A DNA stretch of 64,000 bases. Source: Dromaius novaehollandiae. Its lineage: Eukaryota; Chordata; Aves; Casuariiformes; Dromaiidae. The stretch is from NCBI RefSeq assembly GCF_036370855.1, contig NC_088101.1:5339501-5403500 (forward strand), written 5' to 3'. Shown here in pieces: positions 40,601-48,342 of this stretch. A program made the position numbers and the translations under genes. Position 1 is the stretch's first letter. Each line of letters starts with the position of its first letter. The notes under the pieces were generated by a model that was given only the letters and a program-made list of their open reading frames with translations, did not search any database and was not told where the DNA came from.

Positions 40601-43600
40601 AATCCTCAAATCAAGCTGCATGGACAAGTTTGTGGCTTCATTGAGGATTTCACATGGTTCCCCGGTCTGTCATTTTTCAAGAGGAAAATGGGGATCTTTT
40701 GCTTTTGCAGAAAAAAAAAAGCTCTTAAAGTGCTGTCTAGTTTAGACTAGATCCTTTATTGAGATAATGCAACGTGTAATGTTAGCTGTAGGTAAGCTTG
40801 GATTTATAATGAGCAGGCTAGATGGAGAGAAGGAAATCTTTATATGCCAAAAATGTGTTAATATCTTGTAAAAGCCTTTTCTTTCAGGTGTGTCTCTGGA
40901 TAAGCCTTATCAAATATGGGACTTTTATAAGGATCACTTATAATTTTGCAGAAGATGCCGCCTCATTTTGAGGATAAAATATTTAAGTTATTTTGATATT
41001 CAAGAGGAGCATTATTGGGACTGTTTCAAATTGTGTCACCGTGATGTGTTAACCCCATTGCCAAATATTCTCTAACATGTAACCACTGAATTCACACATC
41101 TTGCTGAGCTTCTGAAAACAGTAGGCCCTTTCCAAAAGGGATCGAGTGGCCCTTGGAGACCCGGCAACAAACCAAAAAGAATGGCTGTTGCTGTGTCTGT
41201 ATATACAACCTTTCCAGATGCTGGCAGTACCTGTGGACTTTTAAAGTATTTTTAGAGGATCGACATGGTTATTGATCACTGCTATATGAACTTAACATCT
41301 TTATCCAGAAAAAAGGGGGTATAACTTGTTACAGAATTGGAGAAGTCTTTGCAAAGAACTGATAATAGCCCTTCTGCCAATCACCTTTTCCCTGTGTAGC
41401 CACTTTGCATACAGACTGATGTATGGTTTGGCCTGAAACCTTTGATTAAGTTTCCTCTTTGTGGAAACGTGCTGTGGTAGGTAAAGATACCCAACAAGAG
41501 TCCCTATTTCCTTGAGCTTAAAAAAGGACAACGTAACGAGTAGGTAGGAGGAAACCTGGCAGCGCCCCCTTATTTTTGGCTTTAAAGGACTGAACACCAA
41601 GATGGCTTTTGAAGTTAAGCTAAGAGGTTTCCAGTGCAATAAAGTATATACAAGTGAAGGTTTTGCAATGGACTGCAAACTATACATATAACACCACCAC
41701 ACCTTCTCAAGCCTGCCAGGGCCTCCATTTATGTATGTGGCTTACAGCTTAAAGTCAGTAGTTGGACTACTATATGAACTGTTACTATCATATTTTATAC
41801 CGGTCGTAAATGCACTCTCAAAACTACAAGAAAGCGGTATGTTTATTCTTTACACCAGCTTTTATTTTTCTTGATCTGATTTTGCTGTAGATGCAACTGC
41901 TTTGTTTTTTGGGCTTTTCGCTCAGAGTAAAGAATCTGCTTTCATTTTAAAAAGCTTAGTAACTGGGTATGGTGGGCTTTAAAAATGGAAATTGGGAAGG
42001 GGGTGGAGAAATGACTTTATAAAACTAAAAGGAAAGCTACGTGAGCAAGTTGCACAGCAATTAAGTGATTTAAGAAAGTGTCGATTTCATGTCTTTGTCA
42101 TGAGGAATTATACTTGCTGATGGGGGGGGGAAGTGGTTTTGTAGTTGAATGTTTAAAAACACTTTATTAGCATTCAAGCCTCCCATTAATGTTTATGTAT
42201 CTTGATGGAGTGAAACTAGCAGTCAGTTTTCAGTTCTTTATTAGACATAACAGCAACTGGAATGGAACTGTTTTATAAACAAACTTCTGCCATGAGAGTG
42301 AAGTTCTTAAAGATACCACCTGCTCTGCAAGAGAGCTCTTCTGGTATAGAAAGAAGCCCTAATTATTTTAATTATTAGGAAGCTTAACGTTCCTAAACTT
42401 TTTGTAAAAGGCACTGATGCGTTACTGATAAATTGCTTAAAATAGAAATCATGAGAAGTTATGTTATTGTTCTACCAAGTTAGACAGTAGTGAGAGAAGC
42501 AAGTTTGCAAAGCATGCACAGTTTTATTTATAAATGTTCTGGAAGTAGACCTTTTATAGAATTCTTTGCCTCATAGCTAGCACATTTAGCAATGTCCATG
42601 CCTGCTGAATGTAATGTTACATTTTACAGTCTATTTTAACTGTATTTAGTTATGTAAATCTTTTTTTTGGTCTAATAGATTGACTCAAAATGTAATGCGG
42701 AAAGCATGATGTTAAAGCATAAGTTTGAGTTTATTTCAGACAAATTTTTTACTTTTTGGTACTAAGGTACAGTTGGGTAGAATTCCTTCCTTAACTACCA
42801 AAACTGCTGTAGCCAGGAAGTAACAGTGAAAGGTATTTAATCTGAATATTGTTTCTGATTGAGTTTAAATTTAAAGCTGTAGATTATTTTGAAGCAGGTG
42901 AAATTCAGAATGATTAAATAAAGATCCTGGGCAGCTCAAGCTATTCCTGTGAGGTATTCTGCTGTGACAAATGCTTCAAGCAACCTTGTTTAATCTCTAA
43001 TATCTAATTTGTGTAGGCGTCGACCAGAAGATTATGATATTCATAACAGCAGAAAGAAACCAAGGATTGACTATCCCCCTGAGTTTCACCAAAGACCAGG
43101 TTAATATCTTACTGTGAAGATTTATGTGCACCAGTTCACAAGTGTTTTCTCTCTTTCCATATGTGCTCATGAATGCAAAAGTAAAATTTGAGAGAGGTGG
43201 TGTAAATTTTTCAGCCTTTCACTATTGTGGATCTTCTCAAGTGCTTTGTTATTATAGGTAGTTGAAACGCCTGTCACTTGCTAGAATTGGCTTGACCTAC
43301 TTGTCAATGCATTAATCTTCAAATTGAAATGTTTATCAGAAATTTCCAGCTAGGAAAGTCAACTGAGATCACCTGACTAGCAAGCCATGTTTAGAGGTGA
43401 CGGTAGACATTTGGTTGTGTTTTCAGAGTTTTTTTTAAGAGCTTGACATTAACAAGCCTGGGGGGAGTTTTCATTGTACTTTAAAAGGAAGGTCTAATGA
43501 TGGGTTTGGAAGAGGAGTTCTGTTGTTCTCCAGAAATAAAACGCTTGCAAGGGTAATGCAACAGCTACCCTGGTAATATTGCAGGATTTTTTTCTTTCTC

Positions 43601-46600
43601 AGAAAGCAAGAATTAGGAAGTGGTCAGTTGTAATCCACTGAATCTTACTTCACTGCTGTTAGAAATATATATTCCATTATTTCTGTAGTAGATTTCTAAA
43701 TCTTTCTCAAGAACCTGCACCTACCTGTGTCTTGCTTGACAGCAAAGGCTGTGTTCTCTGACACGAAAGGAGTGCTGTTGCTGCTCTGTGGCTTTGCAAG
43801 ACCACTATTTTAGAGTACAGGACCAATTTTTTAAAATAACAAAGTACAAAAGCATTATTTTTCTTTAGCACCAGAAGCATGCCTAGTGTTTTGCATCATT
43901 TTGCTGGGCTGTTAGAGATTTACTTCCAACGATTTACTATGACTGTAACAATTCATTGCCCTGTGGGACCTTTTCAGATGTTTTTACCTTATTTTTAATT
44001 TTCTAAATGATTGCATATACAAAACCTGTTAGGAAACTGGATTTAGAGTTGCCTAGTTTAACACCATCCTGCTGAACACATGGTTAATAAGTAGTAAGTG
44101 CTCTGTGCAGACTGCCGGGGACGGTATCTTCAAAGCTTGTGGGCATTCCCAGACAACTTGTTTGAATAAAATTCAGGTCCCTGTTTGTACTGTGTGCAAG
44201 TTCCTAAGGGCTTTTTTTGTTGTTGTTGTTACTACAGTGTACTGTATTTCTGTACTGTCTGTAGCAAAGAAGGAAATTGAGAGTTTTTGAGAGTTCTTTT
44301 GAAACCGAAGCTAATGGCAGGTAGATAAAACTTGATGTATGATACAAAATGGAAGACAGATTCTAATGAGTATTTTTTTTAAAGACTGTTATTATGAGAT
44401 AGTAAATTTGATTAATAATGCTTGATGTTCGAACAGGGTATATAAAGGATCCCAGGTATCCCGAAGTAGACAGGTAAGGTGTGTTCATGCTATTTGTTTT
44501 ATGCCCTGGTAGCTTGTCTGTATGGATAACTTGGATTTAGTTCTACAAATTTTTTATTCCCAACAGACGATTTTCAGGAGTTCGCCGAGATGTATTTTTA
44601 AATGGGGTAAGTTAGTGCATGTTGGCTTTGGGGACCTTTTTATATTCAACTTTCAGCACTTCCAAAGAACACTCATCACATATGTTAATATTACTGTCTT
44701 TCATTTCAGTCCTATAATGATTACGTGAGGGAATTCCACAACATGGGACCACCACCACCATGGCAAGGAATGGTTTGTGTCTTGTTAAACTCCATTTTTC
44801 CCTAAAGAATACAACTTTTTCATTCCCCTCTAGAAGTGCCTATTATGTGTGATCTGCGCTCAGCTCTTCCCTTTTGCTAAATTGCGTCTTTGCTGTAATG
44901 TATGGGGAGGAAAGACTAGTTATATCAAGTTTGGGGTTTTTTTGTTTTGGGGATTGGTTTGTTTGGGTTTTTTTTCCTCTTTACTTTGCTCTCATCAGTA
45001 GTCCAGCATTCTCGCATGCAGTATGGCATCAGGAATGTGGCTTGGTTCGAACCTGCAAGAAACTGAAAGCTGTGAGGAAATAGCAGAACGCTTCTTTAGC
45101 CCCCACAAAAGGGTGTGATGCAATTTTATGTTCAGCTACATATTCACAGTAATTGGCTTTCTTTCAAACAGCAGATGCATCAAAGAGGTGGACTTGCTGC
45201 AGATGGTTATGGAATGGGCTGGCATGCTGTAGGTGTTGTGCAGGGGCTTGCTTTTGGCTATGGCAGTGAAGCATGCAGGGAAGGAGCAGAATGTACTGAA
45301 CAGTGCAACTCAAATAAGTCTTGCTGTATGGTAGCTTCCACTGAAATGCACTTTTTTCCCAGCCAGATGTGTGTATGTATGAGTGCATGTACATATTGTT
45401 ATGTACGTGAAAGTTAACTGATAGTGCGCTCATACTTGCATTCAGCTGTGGTTTTGCTGTCCAGTGGGGAGGAATACTCATTGTAGCTAGTTATTTTGGT
45501 TATGTGGTTACCTATAATCATGGCCCTGAGGGCCATGATTTTGGATAACTAATGAGTTTCCTTAGCAGTCATGGAGTGAATATGACAGTGTCTCTCTTCT
45601 GGTTCTTGTGTACACTATGAATGAGCAGAAGGCATTGCTAGATGTAGAAATGCTGCTGTAGCATCTTATTCTTCTCAGCTAAAATAAAACTATTGTTTAT
45701 CATAAATCCAGGAAATGAACAAGGTTGTCAGACTGGGAGGAAAATAGTTTTTAAAACAGAGCTAACCCGTCAGACCTTCCCATCATTTCTCCACCTCTTC
45801 CCCATTCTACATGTTGTCTAAGTAGTTATCCTAAAGTCCAGCGCTCCTACCTACTTCATTTTTTGAACCACAGTGCAAGCAAAGATACTTTGGTAATAAC
45901 TGAAAGAAAGGCCTTGCTGATAAAGGAAGTGGAAGGGAACAGCCAAGAGATGTCTTGTTTGAAAATAATTATCTAGTAGCCTTTTGTCAAATTACTTGTC
46001 TTGTGGAGTAACCTTGTTCATTTAAAATAGGAGTATTTCCATAGGAAATGGCATTGAAAAGTCTCATTCTAGTGAGACTATGCTGGTCTAGATAAAAAGC
46101 CTCATTCTGTATGCATAGATCTTAAAAGGGGGGGGGGAGGCAAAATTAATTAGCAAAAGCTTGTTTACGGTATCATTTTGAGGCAGTTAGGGAAAGAAGG
46201 TGTCTTTTGGGGGGATTTTTTGGTTAAATTTCTGAATAAGAATTGGTAGAGAAGTAGTAAAGCATGCAGACTTCTGAAGAATATTCTGCCCTACATTCAC
46301 TAAGCTATGATAGGTTATGTTTAGATGTCATGTTTTCCATTTGGATGAAAGATAACTTCTGCCTCTTAATTCCCAGCACTAAGCTTTGTTTACGTACTTT
46401 TTGTTTTGGAGTATTCAACAAACTTCATGTGACTTTCTTGTAGCCACCGTATCCAGGTATGGAGCAGCCGCCACACCACCCTTACTATCAGCACCATGCA
46501 CCTCCACCTCAAGCTCACCCTCCATACTCAGGACATCATCCTGTACCACATGAAGCAAGATACAGAGACAAACGAGTAGTAAGTTTCCACAAAGGCAGAG

Positions 46601-47557
46601 GGGGAGAGGAGTCTGCAGGCCAGAGCAAGAGTGGGAGGAAATTTGGGTACATATGCAGCCTAATTCGAGATTTGCTGTTTTTGAAAGTACAGGTCTTAAT
46701 AGTGCAGTTTGGTTTTCCTTTGAAAGATCAGTCTTCTAGATTGACTAGAGACTTCCAGCATCTTTGAAAAGCCTCTCTCTTACAGGTGATGTAGAAATGC
46801 AGAATTCCCAGACATTCTCTCAAATTGAGGGGTTTGGTGTTATTTTTTGGTCAAAATGTCTTCCAGTCATCAGGCTGTGAGCTTTTCCTGCTGAAGCCCA
46901 GTTTGAATAAGGGGCGTGCCTGTAACAGTTGCACTTACATACAACAAGTTATTTTCTCTCTATCAGCAGAAAAGTTTGAGTTTTATAACTTACAGGTACA
47001 TCAAAACCAGGGCAGATCCTTAGACAAATAATTTCTGTTAGCTGGCCTTGAAGGCTGCTTAGCTTTCAGGTCTCTTGCTGGTGTCCGGCATTTGAACGCC
47101 GACCTCTACGTTTTCTGCTTCATGCATTGGAAGCACAGATATATGGTGCTGCCTGGAAGATGAAAGAAGAAAATTGTGCTGCAGCTATCAATTAATGTGG
47201 ACTTTGGATATAATTTTTTTTAATATATATACACTGGGCTTTCTCAAAAGTTACAGCTAATCATGTGGATAAGGGTGGGGATGGGATTTTAACCTGGGAA
47301 AGAAAATAAACAGAGCTGTCCTTTCATCACAGCATGACTACGACATGAGGGTAGATGATTTTCTTCGCCGCACACAAGCAGTTGTCAGCGGTCGGAGAAG
47401 CAGGCCTCGCGAGAGGGACCGAGAGCGGGAGCGGGACCGTCCTAGAGATAATAGAAGAGACAGAGAACGTGACAGAGGCCGTGATCGGGAAAGAGAGAGA
47501 GAGAGGATTTGTGACCGGGACAGAGACAGAGGTGAAAGAGGTAGATACCGAAGATAA
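25580..47557 (+). CDS. YTHDC1: YTH domain-containing protein 1, nuclear m6A reader (17 coding exons)
   Basis: YTHDC1 binds N6-methyladenosine in nuclear RNA and influences splicing, export and chromatin-associated RNA. Coding exons: 25580-25607, 29598-29699, 30350-30678, 30811-31165, 32611-32700, 33190-33243, 33864-33958, 37033-37141, 37243-37360, 38458-38542, 40333-40499, 43017-43099, 44437-44473, 44567-44606, 44710-44772, 46444-46578, 47333-47557. They sum to 2115 nt, giving 704 aa against 727 in human; the shortfall is mainly a shorter Glu/Asp run in exon 4. All junctions are GT/AG and phases are consistent. Order of parts: charged N terminus, acidic region (about 154-271), YTH domain (about 323-484), Arg-rich linker, Pro-rich segment (about 577-630), and an Arg-Glu/Arg-Asp tail (about 650-704). 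The m6A cage is present as W354, W405 and L416, with K338, N340, S355, M411, R452 and D453, equivalent to human W377, W428, L439, K361, N363, S378, M434, R475 and D476. The start codon follows the CpG island and opens MAADSREEK, as in mammals. Confidence 0.97.
29598..29699 (+). CDS. YTHDC1: YTHDC1 coding exon 2
   Basis: Residues 10-43, beginning [11 protein letters not shown] and ending SEKK plus one base; an acidic, disordered N-terminal segment. The acceptor is TTTTCAG and the donor is AAGG|GTAGGT. The frame matches exons 1 and 3 in phase 1. Confidence 0.95.
30350..30678 (+). CDS. YTHDC1: YTHDC1 coding exon 3
   Basis: Residues 44-153, a Lys/Arg/Ser-rich stretch starting GSKRKSDRM with basic clusters of the nuclear-localisation type. 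It ends TPDGSE at donor GAG|GTAGTA. If the intron were read through, the frame would stop nine codons later, at the TAA at 30703-30705. Confidence 0.95.
30811..31165 (+). CDS. YTHDC1: YTHDC1 coding exon 4 (acidic region)
   Basis: Residues 154-271. After a Ser-rich start it is dominated by Glu and Asp, including a long acidic run between about 30940 and 31035, then [18 protein letters not shown]. The acidic run is shorter than in human and explains most of the 23-residue length difference. Donor TCGG|GTAGGT. Confidence 0.95.
32611..32700 (+). CDS. YTHDC1: YTHDC1 coding exon 5
   Basis: Residues 272-301: [18 protein letters not shown] then [12 protein letters not shown]. It holds a basic KKKERKRAR cluster that may act in nuclear import. 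At 90 nt, with phase 1 at both ends, it could be skipped without shifting the frame. Confidence 0.95.
33190..33243 (+). CDS. YTHDC1: YTHDC1 coding exon 6 (possible cassette exon)
   Basis: Residues 302-319, reading [18 protein letters not shown]. At 54 nt with phase 1 on both sides, skipping would remove exactly 18 residues just before the YTH domain. VQK replaces the VRK I recall from mammals. Confidence 0.93.
33429..33583 (+). other. Candidate cryptic terminal exon in YTHDC1 intron 6
   Basis: After a good acceptor (TTGCTCCTTGCAG) the frame that continues exon 6 stays open for 51 codons, beginning [17 protein letters not shown] and ending at TGA 33581-33583. If used, the protein would end before the YTH domain. 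No clear poly(A) signal follows. It may be chance. Confidence 0.3.
33864..33958 (+). CDS. YTHDC1: YTHDC1 coding exon 7 (start of YTH domain)
   Basis: Residues 320-351, from [10 protein letters not shown] to SLAKAK. It contains K338 and N340, equivalents of human K361 and N363 that contact the methylated nucleotide and RNA backbone. Donor AAG|GTATGT. Intron 7 (33959-37032, 3.1 kb) holds a T23 tract and otherwise nothing recognised. Confidence 0.95.
34390..34412 (+). repeat. T23 tract in YTHDC1 intron 7
   Basis: Uninterrupted run of 23 T residues in the sense orientation of the gene. Simple sequence. Confidence 0.9.
37033..37141 (+). CDS. YTHDC1: YTHDC1 coding exon 8 (YTH, first cage tryptophan)
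   Basis: Residues 352-387, [17 protein letters not shown] through SGKFQ. W354 is the first aromatic-cage residue and S355 follows it. The donor CCAAG|GTAAGTG is strong. A near-identical second donor sits 26 nt downstream in a tandem duplication. Confidence 0.96.
37142..37193 (+). repeat. Tandem 26-nt duplication carrying two 5' splice sites
   Basis: Two adjacent 26-nt units, each starting GTAAGTG one base into the repeat and sharing TGAGCTTTTAT. Both give CAAG|GTAAGTG, at 37142 and 37168. The first ends exon 8 in frame. The second would insert 26 nt and shift the frame inside the YTH domain. Confidence 0.85.
37243..37360 (+). CDS. YTHDC1: YTHDC1 coding exon 9 (YTH, rest of the m6A cage)
   Basis: Residues 388-426, [15 protein letters not shown] through FKIDWIC. 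It holds W405, M411 and L416, matching human W428, M434 and L439. The intron between exons 8 and 9 is only 101 nt. Confidence 0.96.
37991..38115 (-). mobile_element. CR1-like LINE 3' fragment in YTHDC1 intron 9
   Basis: In reverse orientation this follows the avian CR1 3' end: 'aaatcataga', 'ggaaggacctctggaag', 'gctcaaagcagggctggc', 'gatcaggttgcacaggcccat'. It is 5' truncated, non-coding, and antisense to YTHDC1. Confidence 0.75.
38458..38542 (+). CDS. YTHDC1: YTHDC1 coding exon 10 (YTH)
   Basis: Residues 427-455, [17 protein letters not shown] through GRDGQ. R452 and D453 correspond to human R475 and D476 on the RNA-binding face. Donor CAG|GTTTGT is followed by a T-rich tract. Confidence 0.96.
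39430..39800 (-). mobile_element. Old CR1/L3-like LINE fragment in YTHDC1 intron 10
   Basis: The order of motifs fits the reverse complement of a CR1-superfamily 3' region. These include 'ggtgaggtgttcccc', 'ctaggctgaagagtcccagc', 'cagtcattccttgtagga' and 'agaaccgcacctgatattc'. It is strongly diverged, so an old insertion. Same orientation as the copy near 38.0 kb. The ends are uncertain. Confidence 0.6.
40333..40499 (+). CDS. YTHDC1: YTHDC1 coding exon 11 (end of YTH domain, Arg-rich linker)
   Basis: Residues 456-510: [20 protein letters not shown] to IHKM completes the YTH fold, then [19 protein letters not shown] begins the basic linker. P459 stands where I recall Leu in mammals. The donor GGAAG|GTTAGA is weak, and the intron may be retained. 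Confidence 0.95.
40500..43016 (+). other. YTHDC1 intron 11, candidate retained intron
   Basis: This is a 2517-nt intron with a weak donor (GTTAGA). Read through in frame it adds 16 codons and stops at TGA 40549-40551. That would give a protein with the YTH domain but no Pro-rich segment and no Arg-Glu tail. It contains AATAAA hexamers at 41638-41643 and 42917-42922. The sequence itself has no repeat I recognise. Confidence 0.45.
43017..43099 (+). CDS. YTHDC1: YTHDC1 coding exon 12
   Basis: Residues 511-538, [20 protein letters not shown] to HQRP; a basic linker after the YTH domain. It joins exon 11 by completing the AG|G arginine codon. Confidence 0.95.
44437..44473 (+). CDS. YTHDC1: YTHDC1 coding exon 13 (37 nt)
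   Basis: A very short exon coding [12 protein letters not shown] plus two bases (residues 539-550). It is supported by acceptor GAACAG, donor ACAG|GTAAGG and conservation of the flanking frame. Confidence 0.93.
44567..44606 (+). CDS. YTHDC1: YTHDC1 coding exon 14 (40 nt)
   Basis: Residues 551-564, [14 protein letters not shown]. It is only 93 nt from exon 13 and 103 nt from exon 15, so exons 13-15 form a tight cluster. Donor GGG|GTAAGT. Confidence 0.93.
44710..44772 (+). CDS. YTHDC1: YTHDC1 coding exon 15
   Basis: Residues 565-585, [20 protein letters not shown] then M; the beginning of the proline-rich part. Acceptor TTTCAG, donor ATG|GTTTGT. Phase 0 on both sides, so it can be skipped in frame. 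Confidence 0.95.
45516..45540 (+). other. Perfect 11-bp hairpin in YTHDC1 intron 15
   Basis: AATCATGGCCC is followed by a TGA loop and its exact reverse complement. It lies alone in intron 15 with no gene or repeat recognised around it. It could fold in the nascent RNA; a function is not known. Confidence 0.6.
46444..46578 (+). CDS. YTHDC1: YTHDC1 coding exon 16 (Pro/His-rich)
   Basis: Residues 586-630: [18 protein letters not shown] to [10 protein letters not shown] low-complexity proline-, histidine- and tyrosine-rich segment typical of phase-separating nuclear proteins. Donor GTA|GTAAGT. The frame stays open 62 codons into intron 16. Confidence 0.96.
47333..47557 (+). CDS. YTHDC1: YTHDC1 terminal coding exon 17
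   Basis: Residues 631-704 and TAA. After [20 protein letters not shown] it becomes an Arg-Glu/Arg-Asp repeat tail ending GERGRYRR. Such tails mediate contacts with SR-type splicing factors. Confidence 0.97.
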
Positions 47558-48015
47558 TCCATCTGGAGCCAGTGGTCACTTGAAATGAAAAAAGCTTGTA
47601 TTTTTTTGTGTGTTTACAAGTAGTACATTTTATTTTCAGCTGTCTCCTTAAAGTTCGTTGTGTAGAAGGATTTATAATGACCCTCTTTATTCCAAGCATG
47701 CAGTGAACTATGAACTGGAAAAACTCAAATCGGCCAAAATAGAATACACAAAGCTGACACTCGAGTTGACGTTTTTATTGGAGCAGAATGGGAAACAGTT
47801 AAGAATGTAGATATTGATTAATTCTCAGTAAGTGTTCATCTACTTAGTGACTTCATTCTAGGTTTTTGAATACTGATGGATAACTGCCTTTTTTTTTTTT
47901 TGCTTTGATGTTTTCTTACTGTAGTTTCACATGGTTCAGTGGGAAAATGCTGCTATCAAGTATGCAGATATTGAAGTATGATCTTTTTTGACTGTACGGC
48001 AGTGTTGTAGCAGCC

Positions 48016-48060
48016 TTTTTTCTTTTTTTTTTTTCTTTTTTTTTTCTTTTTTTCTTTTTT
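48016..48060 (+). repeat. T-rich tract in YTHDC1 3' UTR
   Basis: Forty-five bases of T interrupted by four single C residues. In the mRNA this is a poly-U stretch that could bind U-rich-binding proteins such as ELAV or TIA family members; this is inference from composition only. Confidence 0.8.
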
Positions 48061-48316
48061 CCCTTCCTGGTTTTTAACCTTATCTGTAAAGTCAGGTGTT
48101 TTTTCAGTCTTCAGTAATGAAAGCAATATTAAGAAGACACTATTGATACCTAATTTTTAACCTTTTTTAAAAACCTTCCTGCGTTCAGTAACATTTTGGT
48201 CAATTCTCTTGTCTAGCCTCCTTCCAAAATGTACACGTTGCTTGGAATGTTCACAACCTGCGTGTGTGGAACCAGAAAATATTGCTGTATTCTACATTGC
48301 TACCATTTTTTATAAA

Positions 48317-48322
48317 AATAAA
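48317..48322 (+). terminator. YTHDC1: YTHDC1 polyadenylation signal
   Basis: Canonical AATAAA 760 nt after the stop codon, in an A/T-rich context. Cleavage is expected 10-30 nt downstream. Confidence 0.75.
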
Positions 48323-48342
48323 TTGGTAACTATTGAAACAAT

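Larger units (their letters stand above)
47558..48342 (+). other. YTHDC1: YTHDC1 3' UTR
   Basis: Runs from the stop codon to shortly after the AATAAA at 48317-48322. It contains a long T-rich tract at 48016-48060 interrupted by single C bases. This is the shortest likely 3' UTR; longer forms running toward the UGT gene cannot be excluded. Confidence 0.75.

Noticed and set aside
41301-41702. 133-codon - strand frame inside YTHDC1 intron 11
   Set aside because: No recognised domain, antisense to a well-defined intron, ordinary composition.
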